35,543 bases of DNA from CAZJYI01 sp964550025. Its GTDB lineage: Bacteria; Verrucomicrobiota; Kiritimatiellia; UBA8416; CAYOBW01. This document shows, one piece after another, positions 26,503 to 33,876 of the stretch (position 1 is the first letter of the stretch; every line of letters starts with the position of its first letter). The position numbers were made by a program, and so were the translations under genes. A model generated the notes under the pieces. It did not search any database. It was not told the DNA's origin and saw nothing but the letters and a program-made list of their open reading frames with translations. Location: NCBI GenBank assembly GCA_964550025.1, contig CAZJYI010000122.1:1-35543 (forward strand). Direction: 5' to 3'.

Positions 26503-26613
26503 ATCGTACCGCCGGGCTCCGTCCGGCGAATCGTGCCGCCGGGCTCCGTCCGGCAGGGGAACGGCCGGCTTGAAAGCCGGCCCCACTTGTCACCGGCTGA
26601 AAGCCGGCGCTAC
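26479..26613. repeat. Cluster of GTAG-type hairpins at two convergent gene ends
   Basis: Five stem-loops follow in 135 bases. They are a GTAC-headed hairpin CCGCCGGC-TTTCA-GCCGGTG (26479-26501), two near-identical GCCGGGCTCCGTCCGGC hairpins, a CCGGCTT-GA-AAGCCGG hairpin, and on the minus strand a GTAG-headed copy of the first (26591-26613). The first supplies the TGA of the phosphatase gene and the last supplies the TAG of gspG. They could act as a bidirectional terminator. Confidence 0.75.
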
Positions 26614-27047
26614 AGGTCCACGCTCGACATATCCCCGTCCTCACCTTCGCCACCCGGATCACCGTCCGCGCCGTAGGTCAGTATTTCGTATTCCTGGCCT
26701 TCGGCGCCGGGAACGAGATAGACATACTCGAATCCCCAGGGATCCAACGGCAACTTGGCCGAGTCCAGGTAGCCGCCGGGACGGTAACGCTCCGGGATGG
26801 GGGGAATCGTCGGCAAACGGCACAGGGCGCGAAGCCCCTGCTCCTGCGTCGGAAGCCGCCCGTTGTCCATTCGGTAGAGGTTGAGGGCCGTCTTGAAGTT
26901 CCCCATCATGGCCTTGGCGGTCGCCACACGGGCCCGTCCCGGCTCACCCGCCACCTTCACCCCCACGATTGTCGCCAGAATCGTGATGATCAAGACGACC
27001 ACCAGCACCTCGAGAAGCGTGAAACCTGTATTGCGTCTGTTGCTCAT
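26610..27047 (-). CDS. gspG: Type II secretion major pseudopilin
   Basis: This is the main subunit of the periplasmic pseudopilus of the type II secretion system. After a short basic leader (MSNRRNTG) comes the prepilin peptidase site G8/F9 with TLLEVLVVVLIITILATI, including the conserved glutamate at mature position 5. The GspG-specific phrases MDNGRLPTQEQGLRAL and LPLDPWGFEYVYLVPG follow. The D/G/E-rich calcium loop (GADGDPGGEGEDGD) is at the C-terminus. The length is 145 residues. ATG 27047 is preceded by AGAGG. The open frame back to 27155 runs through a REPIN and is discounted. No other gsp gene is nearby, so it is an isolated copy. Its stop TAG is part of a GTAG hairpin head. Confidence 0.93.
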   Translation of the reverse strand: MSNRRNTGFTLLEVLVVVLIITILATIVGVKVAGEPGRARVATAKAMMGNFKTALNLYRMDNGRLPTQEQGLRALCRLPTIPPIPERYRPGGYLDSAKLPLDPWGFEYVYLVPGAEGQEYEILTYGADGDPGGEGEDGDMSSVDL

Positions 27048-27073
27048 CTCGACCTCTGCCTTTTGTGTCCAGT

Positions 27074-27151
27074 GTAGCCGCGAGCGTGCGCGAGCGGAGG
27101 TTTGGGGCAGACGCCTTGTCACCAGATCCACTCGCTCACGCTCGTGGCTAC
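27074..27151. repeat. REPIN-like inverted pair with tandem G-A mismatches
   Basis: The left unit (27074-27097) is GTAG followed by the stem-loop CCGC, GA, GC, loop GTGC, GC, GA, GCGG. The right unit (27128-27151, minus strand) is GTAG, then CCAC, GA, GC, loop GTGA, GC, GA, GTGG. The outer stem changes from CCGC/GCGG to CCAC/GTGG by a compensatory pair, while the GA/GA internal mismatch is kept. Degenerate extra GTAG copies continue to 27182. It lies between polB and gspG. Confidence 0.8.
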
Positions 27152-27179
27152 ACACTCGTGGCTACATTCACACTAGCAG

Positions 27180-29480
27180 CTACAACGCGAGCTCGCCCTG
27201 TTCCGGAGCGTCCGCGAACTTCTTGTAGAGCGCATCCAGTTTGCCCAGGTAATAGGGAACGTTTTCGTCCCTGTTCTCCGGATCCCAGTCGCTCGTCAGT
27301 TTCGCCGCCTCGTAGACTCTAACGCTCTTCTTGTTTCCCGTCACGTAGAACGAAACCTGGTCACCGGCGCGGTACTCGCGGGAAGCGTTCAGCGCTAGCT
27401 CATAGGCCGCGCTGCGCGCCCGCTTGCCTCCGGACCGCTTTGCTGCGTATGTTTCCGGCGAATCCTGCAGGTTTTCGGCCTTGGCAAGCTTGTCGATTGG
27501 CCACTGCCGTCCCGCGATGGCTTCTTCGTACTCCGCCTTGAGCGCTGGAATGTCGTCCTTCTTGCCCTCCAGGCGATAGCGAATCAGCCTGCGCAGGAAC
27601 TCGCGTTGGAACAGCTCCAGCCCGCGTGATTTCAGTGCCGCGCCCTTGATGACCATCTCGCCGTCCTCGGTCAGGAGAGCGTAGTTCTTCATCTTGTAGC
27701 TGTACATGGAGCGGTACTCGCCATCGAACTCGATCTCTATGCCCTTCGGCAGCGAGGCCCCAAACGCCTCGCGAAAGGGGTCAGCCCTTAAGTTAAAAGA
27801 TAACGCCTCCGTACCGGAGGAGCATGACGACCTCTCCGTGTTATCTTTTAACTTAAGGGCTGACCCCGGAGGGACGTAGTAGATCCCGTCGGTGTCGATC
27901 TCGATTGGACGCGCGCCGTGCTCCCGCAGCCAGCCGATCATTTGCTTCAGGAGCTCCCGCCCGCCCTCGGCAATCGCTTCGGCCGCGTCAAAATCGCTGA
28001 AACGCGCCTGGGAGAAACCCAGGTATCCGTAGAAGGAGTTGATGAGGACCTTGAACGTCGCCTGCAGCGCGTCCAGAGTATTGCGTTCTCCCGCGTCCCG
28101 CGCCGTCTGCATGGCCGACTTGGCTTCGAGCCGGAACGTGCGCAAGGCACCCAGCATCTCGAGGAACACGCCAAGCCGGTCGCTGGCCGGCGCCAGGCCG
28201 CGGGTCAGCATCAGGGACGGGTAGAGAGAACGCACGTCACAGTGGTGCACGTTCTCAATCACACCCGTCTCGAACATATCGGTGTATCCACCGGCAAACG
28301 AGCGCGCCCCGTCGGGCATGGGCAGCGACTGCTTCTGCCGCAGGTACTCCCGCAACATGAGCGCGTCGATCTTCGTCGCCGTGCCCCTGACGCAGACGGT
28401 CTGGTACGAGTAGGGCAGCAACTGCGCCTGCGCGAAGCTGCTGCGCGAGAGCAGCCCTCCGACCCCGCGCGTCTCGACGACATCGTCCCGCACGTACCGC
28501 ATGACCCGTTCAGGGTCGCGGTCGTACTCTTTCGCGATGTCGGCGCCGTCGATGTACGTCCGGTCCTCGGCGGCCAGGCCGAAATGGACGGCGACGCTCT
28601 TGAGGCCGAACCCGTCGAGCGAACGGTGGCTGACGTCATAGGCGTGCACCATGAAAAGGGTGTCGACCACGTTGCGGCCGAATATGTCAAACCGCGAGTA
28701 GGAAAGCGTGCGCTCACCGGCGCTGAAACGGCTCGGGCGCCTGCGGGGAGCACTGCCGTCGCGCCCGAGCGCCAGCCTGACACCGTGCCGTTTCGCCCGA
28801 GCAGCCAGGTAAGGGAGGTCGAAATTGAAGATATTGTGGCCCTCTATCACGTCCGGATCGCGCTCGCGCACGACGGCGACAAAACGCTCGATCAGACTCT
28901 TCTCATCGTACTCCGTTCCCGGCAGGACCTCAATCCAGCCGGTATTGTCGCCGAGGGCGATGGCGATGATGCGATCCCCCTCGCGCCCGGCGTTGCAGAA
29001 GTCGTAGCCGGGAGTCGTGTAGCATTCGATATCGACCTGCATCCGCCGCAGATTGTCGAACTCCATCCCTTTGAAGAACGTCATGCCGGATCGCATGAGA
29101 TGCTGCTGCACGGGATCGTTGAGGAAGAGATAGGGGGCTCGCGGTGCGGAGGGCGTGAAGCCCGTCGTCTTGGAGAGCCACGCCTTGGCCTTCCCGCAGT
29201 CACGCCAGCTGGGGAACGAGGCAAGCAGGTTAAGGGGGAAACCGCCCTCGAGAGGGGTAGCATCGTACTCTACAGGGCATTCGCCAATGGCGTTGATATC
29301 CGCAACGATAAAGGGGTGAAACGGGGTGCGGTGTTCCTCGATCTTGTCTCCGCGCGCGAAGAACAGCGCCATTTCGTCCGACCCGTCGCGTCCTTCAATG
29401 TGCTCGGCAGCCACCAGACCGGGGGTGGGGTCCGCGCCAAAAAGAAGCGGGGGATGGGTGCCGTTGCCGATGGTGTTCAT
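27180..29480 (-). CDS. polB: Family B DNA polymerase with palindromic in-frame insertion
   Basis: This is a DNA-dependent DNA polymerase with 3'-5' proofreading, probably a repair or translesion enzyme like bacterial Pol II. The exonuclease motifs are DIE (D150, E152), NIFNFD (D221) and YVRDD (about 329-333). The polymerase motifs are DVRSLYPS (D415; motif A), KVLINSFYGY (477-486; motif B) and DTDG (529-532; motif C, with G instead of the commoner S). KMKNY is near 596-600. The length is 766 residues. About 30 residues (539-567) right after motif C are encoded by a 91-bp palindromic element, and the frame stays open through it. ATG 29480 has no good ribosome site and is followed upstream by repeats. 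The stop TAG at 27180-27182 borders a REPIN. Whether the enzyme is active is unknown. Confidence 0.92.
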   Translation of the reverse strand: MNTIGNGTHPPLLFGADPTPGLVAAEHIEGRDGSDEMALFFARGDKIEEHRTPFHPFIVADINAIGECPVEYDATPLEGGFPLNLLASFPSWRDCGKAKAWLSKTTGFTPSAPRAPYLFLNDPVQQHLMRSGMTFFKGMEFDNLRRMQVDIECYTTPGYDFCNAGREGDRIIAIALGDNTGWIEVLPGTEYDEKSLIERFVAVVRERDPDVIEGHNIFNFDLPYLAARAKRHGVRLALGRDGSAPRRRPSRFSAGERTLSYSRFDIFGRNVVDTLFMVHAYDVSHRSLDGFGLKSVAVHFGLAAEDRTYIDGADIAKEYDRDPERVMRYVRDDVVETRGVGGLLSRSSFAQAQLLPYSYQTVCVRGTATKIDALMLREYLRQKQSLPMPDGARSFAGGYTDMFETGVIENVHHCDVRSLYPSLMLTRGLAPASDRLGVFLEMLGALRTFRLEAKSAMQTARDAGERNTLDALQATFKVLINSFYGYLGFSQARFSDFDAAEAIAEGGRELLKQMIGWLREHGARPIEIDTDGIYYVPPGSALKLKDNTERSSCSSGTEALSFNLRADPFREAFGASLPKGIEIEFDGEYRSMYSYKMKNYALLTEDGEMVIKGAALKSRGLELFQREFLRRLIRYRLEGKKDDIPALKAEYEEAIAGRQWPIDKLAKAENLQDSPETYAAKRSGGKRARSAAYELALNASREYRAGDQVSFYVTGNKKSVRVYEAAKLTSDWDPENRDENVPYYLGKLDALYKKFADAPEQGELAL
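27777..27867. repeat. 91-bp palindromic element inserted in polB
   Basis: Perfect 28-base arms run from 27777 to 27804 and 27840 to 27867; the left arm begins GGGGTCAGCCCTTAAGTTAA. They enclose 35 bases that hold a small second hairpin, CTCCG-TAC-CGGAG. The element is AT-rich in its arms, unlike the surrounding gene, and has no stop codon in the polB frame. It is most simply read as a mobile miniature element of REPIN or MITE type. Confidence 0.92.
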
Positions 29481-29554
29481 TGCGACGGGATTTCAGATTT
29501 CAGGTTTCGGAAGGGGAATCATGGTGTTCATTGCGACGGGATTTCAGATTTCAG
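29470..29554. repeat. Tandem copy of the polB start region, 51-bp period
   Basis: A 34-base sequence containing the polB start codon (29470-29503) recurs exactly at 29521-29554. The upstream copy has its own ATG (29531-29529) opening a 12-codon minus-strand reading frame that stops in the TTTCAGA repeat. This suggests slippage or duplication involving the repeat, and leaves a short decoy or leader start before polB. Confidence 0.8.
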
Positions 29555-29645
29555 ATTTGAGATCTCAGATTTCAGAAGGGGACTTGGAGATTTCGGATCT
29601 CAGGTTTCAGAAGGGAAGTGCAGCTTTTGAGATCTGAGATCTGCG
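29489..29645. repeat. 7-mer arrays, TTTCAGA type, upstream of polB
   Basis: Four blocks of TTTCAGA, TTTGAGA and TCTCAGG words (29489-29510, 29540-29577, 29587-29613, 29624-29645) are separated by AAGGGGA-like spacers. They fill the half of the 306-base polB-lptD gap next to polB. Confidence 0.75.
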
Positions 29646-29720
29646 AACGTCCCCTCACTCGCCCCGCACGCCCCCATCCACCCGCTCACACCTCGTCTCT
29701 CACCCCTCGTCGTCCGCATT

Positions 29721-29786
29721 CGCCCCACGCACTCGCCCCTCGCCACGCGACACCCGACACCCGAGCCCCCCGACCCGCGACACTCC
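29721..29786. repeat. Degenerate tandem 7-mer repeat, CGCGACN type, at lptD end
   Basis: Words such as CCACGCGAC, ACCCGAC, ACCCGAG and CCCGCGAC follow with a roughly 7-base period, directly after the lptD stop. The sequence from about 29650 to 29720 is C-rich and may be an older, decayed part of the same array. The type matches 21627-21675. Confidence 0.6.
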
Positions 29787-32072
29787 CTACTTTCTGTGCC
29801 GCCCCACGGCCATCTTCGGGAAGGCCGTCAGCCAGAATTCCGCCAGCACGCGCCATTCGTCTTCGACCTCGGTCCCGTCGGAGCGATCATACCCGGGGAG
29901 CAGGCCGAGGCCCGTTTTGAACACCATGCAATCCCAGTTCCGCTGCACGGCAGCGCCGATTTCCTCCAACCGCCCACCGTCCTCGAACTCGTGGCGACCG
30001 AAGACATTGAAACTCCAGCGGTCGTTGGGGAAGTAGGTCATGTCCGCGGTGAACAGGCTGCTGACATCGTTGCGGAAGCGGTATTCGAGGAAGGCCTGCC
30101 AGTACTTGACGCGCCGGAACCAGAACTGTGCGTTGAAGCGGCTGAGCTCACCCTCGTCGACGTTCATAATGGCATCGAGGTCGATGGAGGTATAGGGCGA
30201 GGGACGCAGTTCGGCGTCCATGTAGACGTTCTCTATGGCTTCTTCGTCGGCTTCGGTGTCCATATCGACGATGGTATACAGATCCACGTCCAACAGGTCG
30301 AACGGCTGGCCCTCGTGCTTGGTCTGGATCTTGTTGCGGAAACCGACCTTCGTCCAATGCTGTTCCCCCAACGTATCCACCGAATCGAACTGGTAGATGT
30401 TCGCAGGCACAAGCTCGGGCTCCGGAACAATGGTGTAGTTCAGGTAGGGTTCCACGATGTGCCGCATCGGGGAGATGACCCCTCCCTCCCAGGTCTTGAA
30501 CGCTTTGAATGAAACCTCGAACCCGAACTCGATCAGGTTACGAAGGTCGGCGCCCTGCTCGATGTCATGGCTCACTTCGTTGGTCGTTGTCGACGAGGTC
30601 ACGACAGCGTTCGTTCGCCCGGGGGCGACGACCACGAAGTTGGTGACCATCGAGGTGACCGACTCAAAGGTGGTCACGGTCTCGCGCGTGTCCGTGTAGT
30701 AGGTTCCCCGATAGCCCGTGCGCGGGACAAAACTCAGGAATCCGAAGTACTTGCCGGGATAGTAGACCCGGTGCGACGTGTCGAAACGTACCGATGAGTA
30801 GTCTTCGTGCGATGTGTCCTCCGTCTCCCAGACCCTCTCCAGGTACGCGGCCGCCGTCTGACCCTCGTAGTAGAAGTCGGACCCCGCGATCTGCGTGCGC
30901 GTAATGTCGACGGAGACCTCGGGCAGGCGGTTCACTTCGTTGTAGAAATCGTTCAGCCTCCCGCGGGCCAGCGCGTTCACCGTAAACCAGTCGGCCCTGT
31001 GCGTGTAGGTCAGGTAGTTGTCGGGCTGGCGTTGTTCGCGGTACTCGTCCTCGAAAAAGTCCTCGAGAATGTCGGTATCGCTGAGGTAGTGGGCCTGCAG
31101 CATGATGTAGTCGCGATCCCCGATCGCATGGTGATCATGGATGCGGACGCGGTAGCGGGAGGTGTCGATATCAGCGGTTTCCGGGTCCTCGTCCTCGTCG
31201 ATGGGCTCGCTGTCGTGGGCATAGTACACCGCGAGCATCCCGCGGTAGGCATCGGCGACTGGGTCTTCCCATTTCAAGTCCTGTCCGACGGCGACGCCGC
31301 GCTCGGTACGGTAATGCAGGTGCGTTTCGCCCTCCCATGCGTCGCCCATGGGATAGCTGTACCCGCTCAGCAGAAAAGCCCCCATCCGGCTGCTGTAGCC
31401 TGGTTCGAACGTCCATCCGTACTCGTCATCAAGATCGCGCCACCAGTACGGGAGGTACATGATCGGGACTTTTCCGAGGTAGACCTTTGCGCCCCTGCCG
31501 CTGATGGACTCGCCGGGAATAAGGGTCATCTCGCTGGCACGGACGTGGTAATGCCACTCCGAACAGTCGTTGCTGCAGGTCGAAACGTCGGCGTTCTCGA
31601 AGACGAACGTATCCATGGCCGTCTTGCGCGAACCTTCCGCCTGCATGAAGAACGGCTCCGACCCGCCGACCAGCCCGACGGCATCGCCTTCTTTGGTTCT
31701 GAAGTTGTACGTCAACTCCTTGCCGTGCCATTCGCTCTGGCCTTCCCGGCTCAGTACGACGTTGCCGACCGCGTGCGCGACTTCCGTCTTGGAATTGAAC
31801 TTCACGTAGTCAGCGCGTAGCGTGGCTTTGCCCCTGCGGATCACGACATTCCCGCGCGCGGTCACCACGCCGCTGGGCCGGTCGTAGTCCATTTTCGCGG
31901 CGTCAACCTTGAAGCCTTGGTCCTCCTCTTCGGTCTCGAGCTGGCCCGGGTCCGGGTCGACCTGGCCCATGGACGGGCCGCACACCATGATCATCATCCC
32001 GAGCGCGCAGCAGAGGATCCTCCCGAACCAGCGCGAATCACTCCTTCCGATATGCAGCAACGCATGTACCAT
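29787..32072 (-). CDS. lptD: LPS-assembly outer membrane protein LptD (OstA)
   Basis: This is the outer-membrane beta-barrel that inserts lipopolysaccharide into the outer leaflet, working with LptE. The 761-residue product has a signal segment (residues about 14-36). An OstA jelly-roll domain follows at about 50-150 (phrases DYDRPSGVVTARGNVVIRRG, ADYVKFNSKT, VGNVVLS). Next comes the cysteine pair STCSNDCSEWHYHVRA and the LptD phrase KVPIMYLPYWW. The remainder has alternating aromatic and polar beta-barrel sequence. The C-terminus ends RHRK and lacks the usual aromatic final residue of many barrels. ATG 32072 has AAAAGGAG six bases upstream. An open frame to 32168 is discounted. It lies downstream of rng across a repeat-filled gap. 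Confidence 0.93.
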   Translation of the reverse strand: MVHALLHIGRSDSRWFGRILCCALGMMIMVCGPSMGQVDPDPGQLETEEEDQGFKVDAAKMDYDRPSGVVTARGNVVIRRGKATLRADYVKFNSKTEVAHAVGNVVLSREGQSEWHGKELTYNFRTKEGDAVGLVGGSEPFFMQAEGSRKTAMDTFVFENADVSTCSNDCSEWHYHVRASEMTLIPGESISGRGAKVYLGKVPIMYLPYWWRDLDDEYGWTFEPGYSSRMGAFLLSGYSYPMGDAWEGETHLHYRTERGVAVGQDLKWEDPVADAYRGMLAVYYAHDSEPIDEDEDPETADIDTSRYRVRIHDHHAIGDRDYIMLQAHYLSDTDILEDFFEDEYREQRQPDNYLTYTHRADWFTVNALARGRLNDFYNEVNRLPEVSVDITRTQIAGSDFYYEGQTAAAYLERVWETEDTSHEDYSSVRFDTSHRVYYPGKYFGFLSFVPRTGYRGTYYTDTRETVTTFESVTSMVTNFVVVAPGRTNAVVTSSTTTNEVSHDIEQGADLRNLIEFGFEVSFKAFKTWEGGVISPMRHIVEPYLNYTIVPEPELVPANIYQFDSVDTLGEQHWTKVGFRNKIQTKHEGQPFDLLDVDLYTIVDMDTEADEEAIENVYMDAELRPSPYTSIDLDAIMNVDEGELSRFNAQFWFRRVKYWQAFLEYRFRNDVSSLFTADMTYFPNDRWSFNVFGRHEFEDGGRLEEIGAAVQRNWDCMVFKTGLGLLPGYDRSDGTEVEDEWRVLAEFWLTAFPKMAVGRHRK

Positions 32073-32170
32073 GCTCTCTCCTTTTCCGTTCTCAGCGTCT
32101 GATGTCCGGTTCGATATGCCGGTCACTCTACCGAACGTCCGTCTCAATAACCAGCCCCAAAACGGCAATG

Positions 32171-32210
32171 TCAGATTTCAGATTTCAGATTTCGGATTTC
32201 AGATCTCAGA
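32171..32210. repeat. 7-mer array, TTTCAGA type, between rng and lptD
   Basis: Units TCAGATT, TCAGATT, TCAGATT, TCGGATT and TCAGATC follow head to tail. The array lies about 100 bases upstream of lptD. A C-rich ACTCGCC/ACTGATC stretch up to the rng stop at 32257 may be a second, decayed array. Confidence 0.75.
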
Positions 32211-32256
32211 GGCGGCACTCCCCGCCCCCGCCACTCGCCACTGATCACCCGCCCCC

Positions 32257-33834
32257 TCACTCCACATTCGTATACAGCACTTTGCCGCTCCCGGTGTCGT
32301 TGATGCTGAAATGTTCGACGTGGTTCGTGCGGGATGAGAGGAAGCTGAGCTTGCCTTCGAACTTGTTCTGCAGGTCAACGAGCACGGCTTCGTCTTCGTC
32401 ACGCAGCCGGGACAAGACAGTCGGGTGCACGACGATCTGTAGAGCGGGCACCGTCTTCTGGCTGCGCTGGCGCCGCATGATGGACGCCAGTTGGCGCTGG
32501 ATATCGACGCTCATGCCAAGTGGCGATTTCACGCTACCCCGCCCTTTGCAGTAGGGGCAATCCACGAACATCGACGAGAGAATGCTCTCTTCCACCCGCT
32601 GGCGGGTCATTTCGAGCAACCCCAGTTCGGAAATCGGCAGCACGTTGGTGCGAGCCCGGTCGCGCTTCAGCGCGCTGCGCATCGCGCGGTACACGGCATT
32701 CTGGTGTTTCCGCGAGCGCATGTCGATCAGGTCGACAACCACCAGCCCGCCAACGTTGCGCAACCGCAACTGCCGGGCAACTTCCTGGACGGCCTCGGTG
32801 TTGACCCCCAGAATCGCCTCCTCCTGGTTGCCGCTCCCCTTGTGCCGGCCCGTGTTGACGTCAACGGCAATCAGGGCCTCCGTCTCGTCGAAGACGATGT
32901 AGCCGCCCGATGCAAGCGTCACCTTGCGGCGCAGCGCCTCCTCGAGCTGCCGCTCGACTTCGTAGTAGTCGAAGACGGGCATATCCCCTTCGTAGAGGTG
33001 GATGCGTGAGCGTGTGCGCCGCGAGATACTGCCGGCGATGCCGCGGATGCTGTCGTAGGTTTCCCGGTTGTCGACGACGATGCGATCGACATCCTCCGTG
33101 AGCCAGTCGCGCACGACTCGCTCCGAAATGTCCGGTTCATGGTAGACGCAGTTCGGCGCCGGCATGTCGCGAATATTGTCCTGAAGCTCCTGCCACGTCA
33201 CGACCAGCCCGCGCAGGTCGCGGGCGAAGCTGCGCTTGCGCGCGCCCGAGGCCACGGTGCGCACGATGAGCCCCATGTCCCGCGGAACCGGCAGGCGGCT
33301 GAGGATCTTCTTCAGCCGCTGGCGTTCCTTGCCGTCGCCGATTTTGCGCGACACGCCCTTCGAGCGGGAACCCGGCATCATCACCAGGTACCGGCCCGGA
33401 ATGCTGAGACTGGCGGTCACGCGCGGCCCCTTCGTTCCGATCGGCCCCTTGGTGACCTGCACCACGATCTCCGATCCGGGAGGGAATCGCTTGGAAATCT
33501 GCTCGTTTGTATAGCGTTTGCGCCGCGAATTGCGGCTGCGCCGCCGGCCTTCCTCGGCGTCCATGATCGCGTCAACGTCCGGCGTCATGTCCCAGTAGTG
33601 CAGAAAGGCGTTCTTCTTCAGCCCGATGTCGACGAATGCCGCCTGGAGATCGTGCTCCAGGTTCTGGATTTTGCCCTTGAAGATGCTCCCGACGATGCGC
33701 TCCTCGGTGGGGTGCTCGATCTGCAGCTCCTCGAGCCGCCCGCTTTCCAGTACGGCAACACGGGTTTCCAGGCTCTCGGCGTTGACGATAATCTCGCGCT
33801 TCATCTTGCCGTTCTTCTTCAACCACCCAAACAT
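32257..33834 (-). CDS. rng: Ribonuclease G/E family endoribonuclease
   Basis: This is a 5'-sensing endoribonuclease that processes rRNA and degrades mRNA. The 525-residue product has an S1 RNA-binding domain (about 40-145) interrupted by a basic RRRSRNSRRKR-like insert near 97-107. The catalytic DNase-I-like domain carries the magnesium aspartates in AVDVNTGRHKG (D325) and VVVDLIDMR (D368). The zinc-link cysteines are in DCPYCKGRG (C426, C429). There is no long C-terminal degradosome scaffold, so it is closer to RNase G than to RNase E. ATG 33834 is preceded by AGAGGAAAGGA. An in-frame ATG at 33864 is less likely. It follows rodA by 42 bases, the mrdA-rodA-rng order seen in many bacteria. Confidence 0.95.
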   Translation of the reverse strand: MFGWLKKNGKMKREIIVNAESLETRVAVLESGRLEELQIEHPTEERIVGSIFKGKIQNLEHDLQAAFVDIGLKKNAFLHYWDMTPDVDAIMDAEEGRRRSRNSRRKRYTNEQISKRFPPGSEIVVQVTKGPIGTKGPRVTASLSIPGRYLVMMPGSRSKGVSRKIGDGKERQRLKKILSRLPVPRDMGLIVRTVASGARKRSFARDLRGLVVTWQELQDNIRDMPAPNCVYHEPDISERVVRDWLTEDVDRIVVDNRETYDSIRGIAGSISRRTRSRIHLYEGDMPVFDYYEVERQLEEALRRKVTLASGGYIVFDETEALIAVDVNTGRHKGSGNQEEAILGVNTEAVQEVARQLRLRNVGGLVVVDLIDMRSRKHQNAVYRAMRSALKRDRARTNVLPISELGLLEMTRQRVEESILSSMFVDCPYCKGRGSVKSPLGMSVDIQRQLASIMRRQRSQKTVPALQIVVHPTVLSRLRDEDEAVLVDLQNKFEGKLSFLSSRTNHVEHFSINDTGSGKVLYTNVE

Positions 33835-33876
33835 AGTCTTTCCTTTCCTCTCAGAATCCGCCATCCGCCCGCCTCG

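Noticed and set aside
27918..29630. 570-codon plus-strand open frame opposite polB
   Set aside because: All polymerase motifs lie on the other strand, and this frame has no recognisable domain or ribosome site and ends in the 7-mer repeats.
27180..29789. TAG stops preceded by G in polB, lptD and the sulfatase as further REP-linked stops
   Set aside because: In a GC-rich genome a G before TAG is common, and no good hairpin starts at those three stops, so I count only deoB and gspG as convincing.
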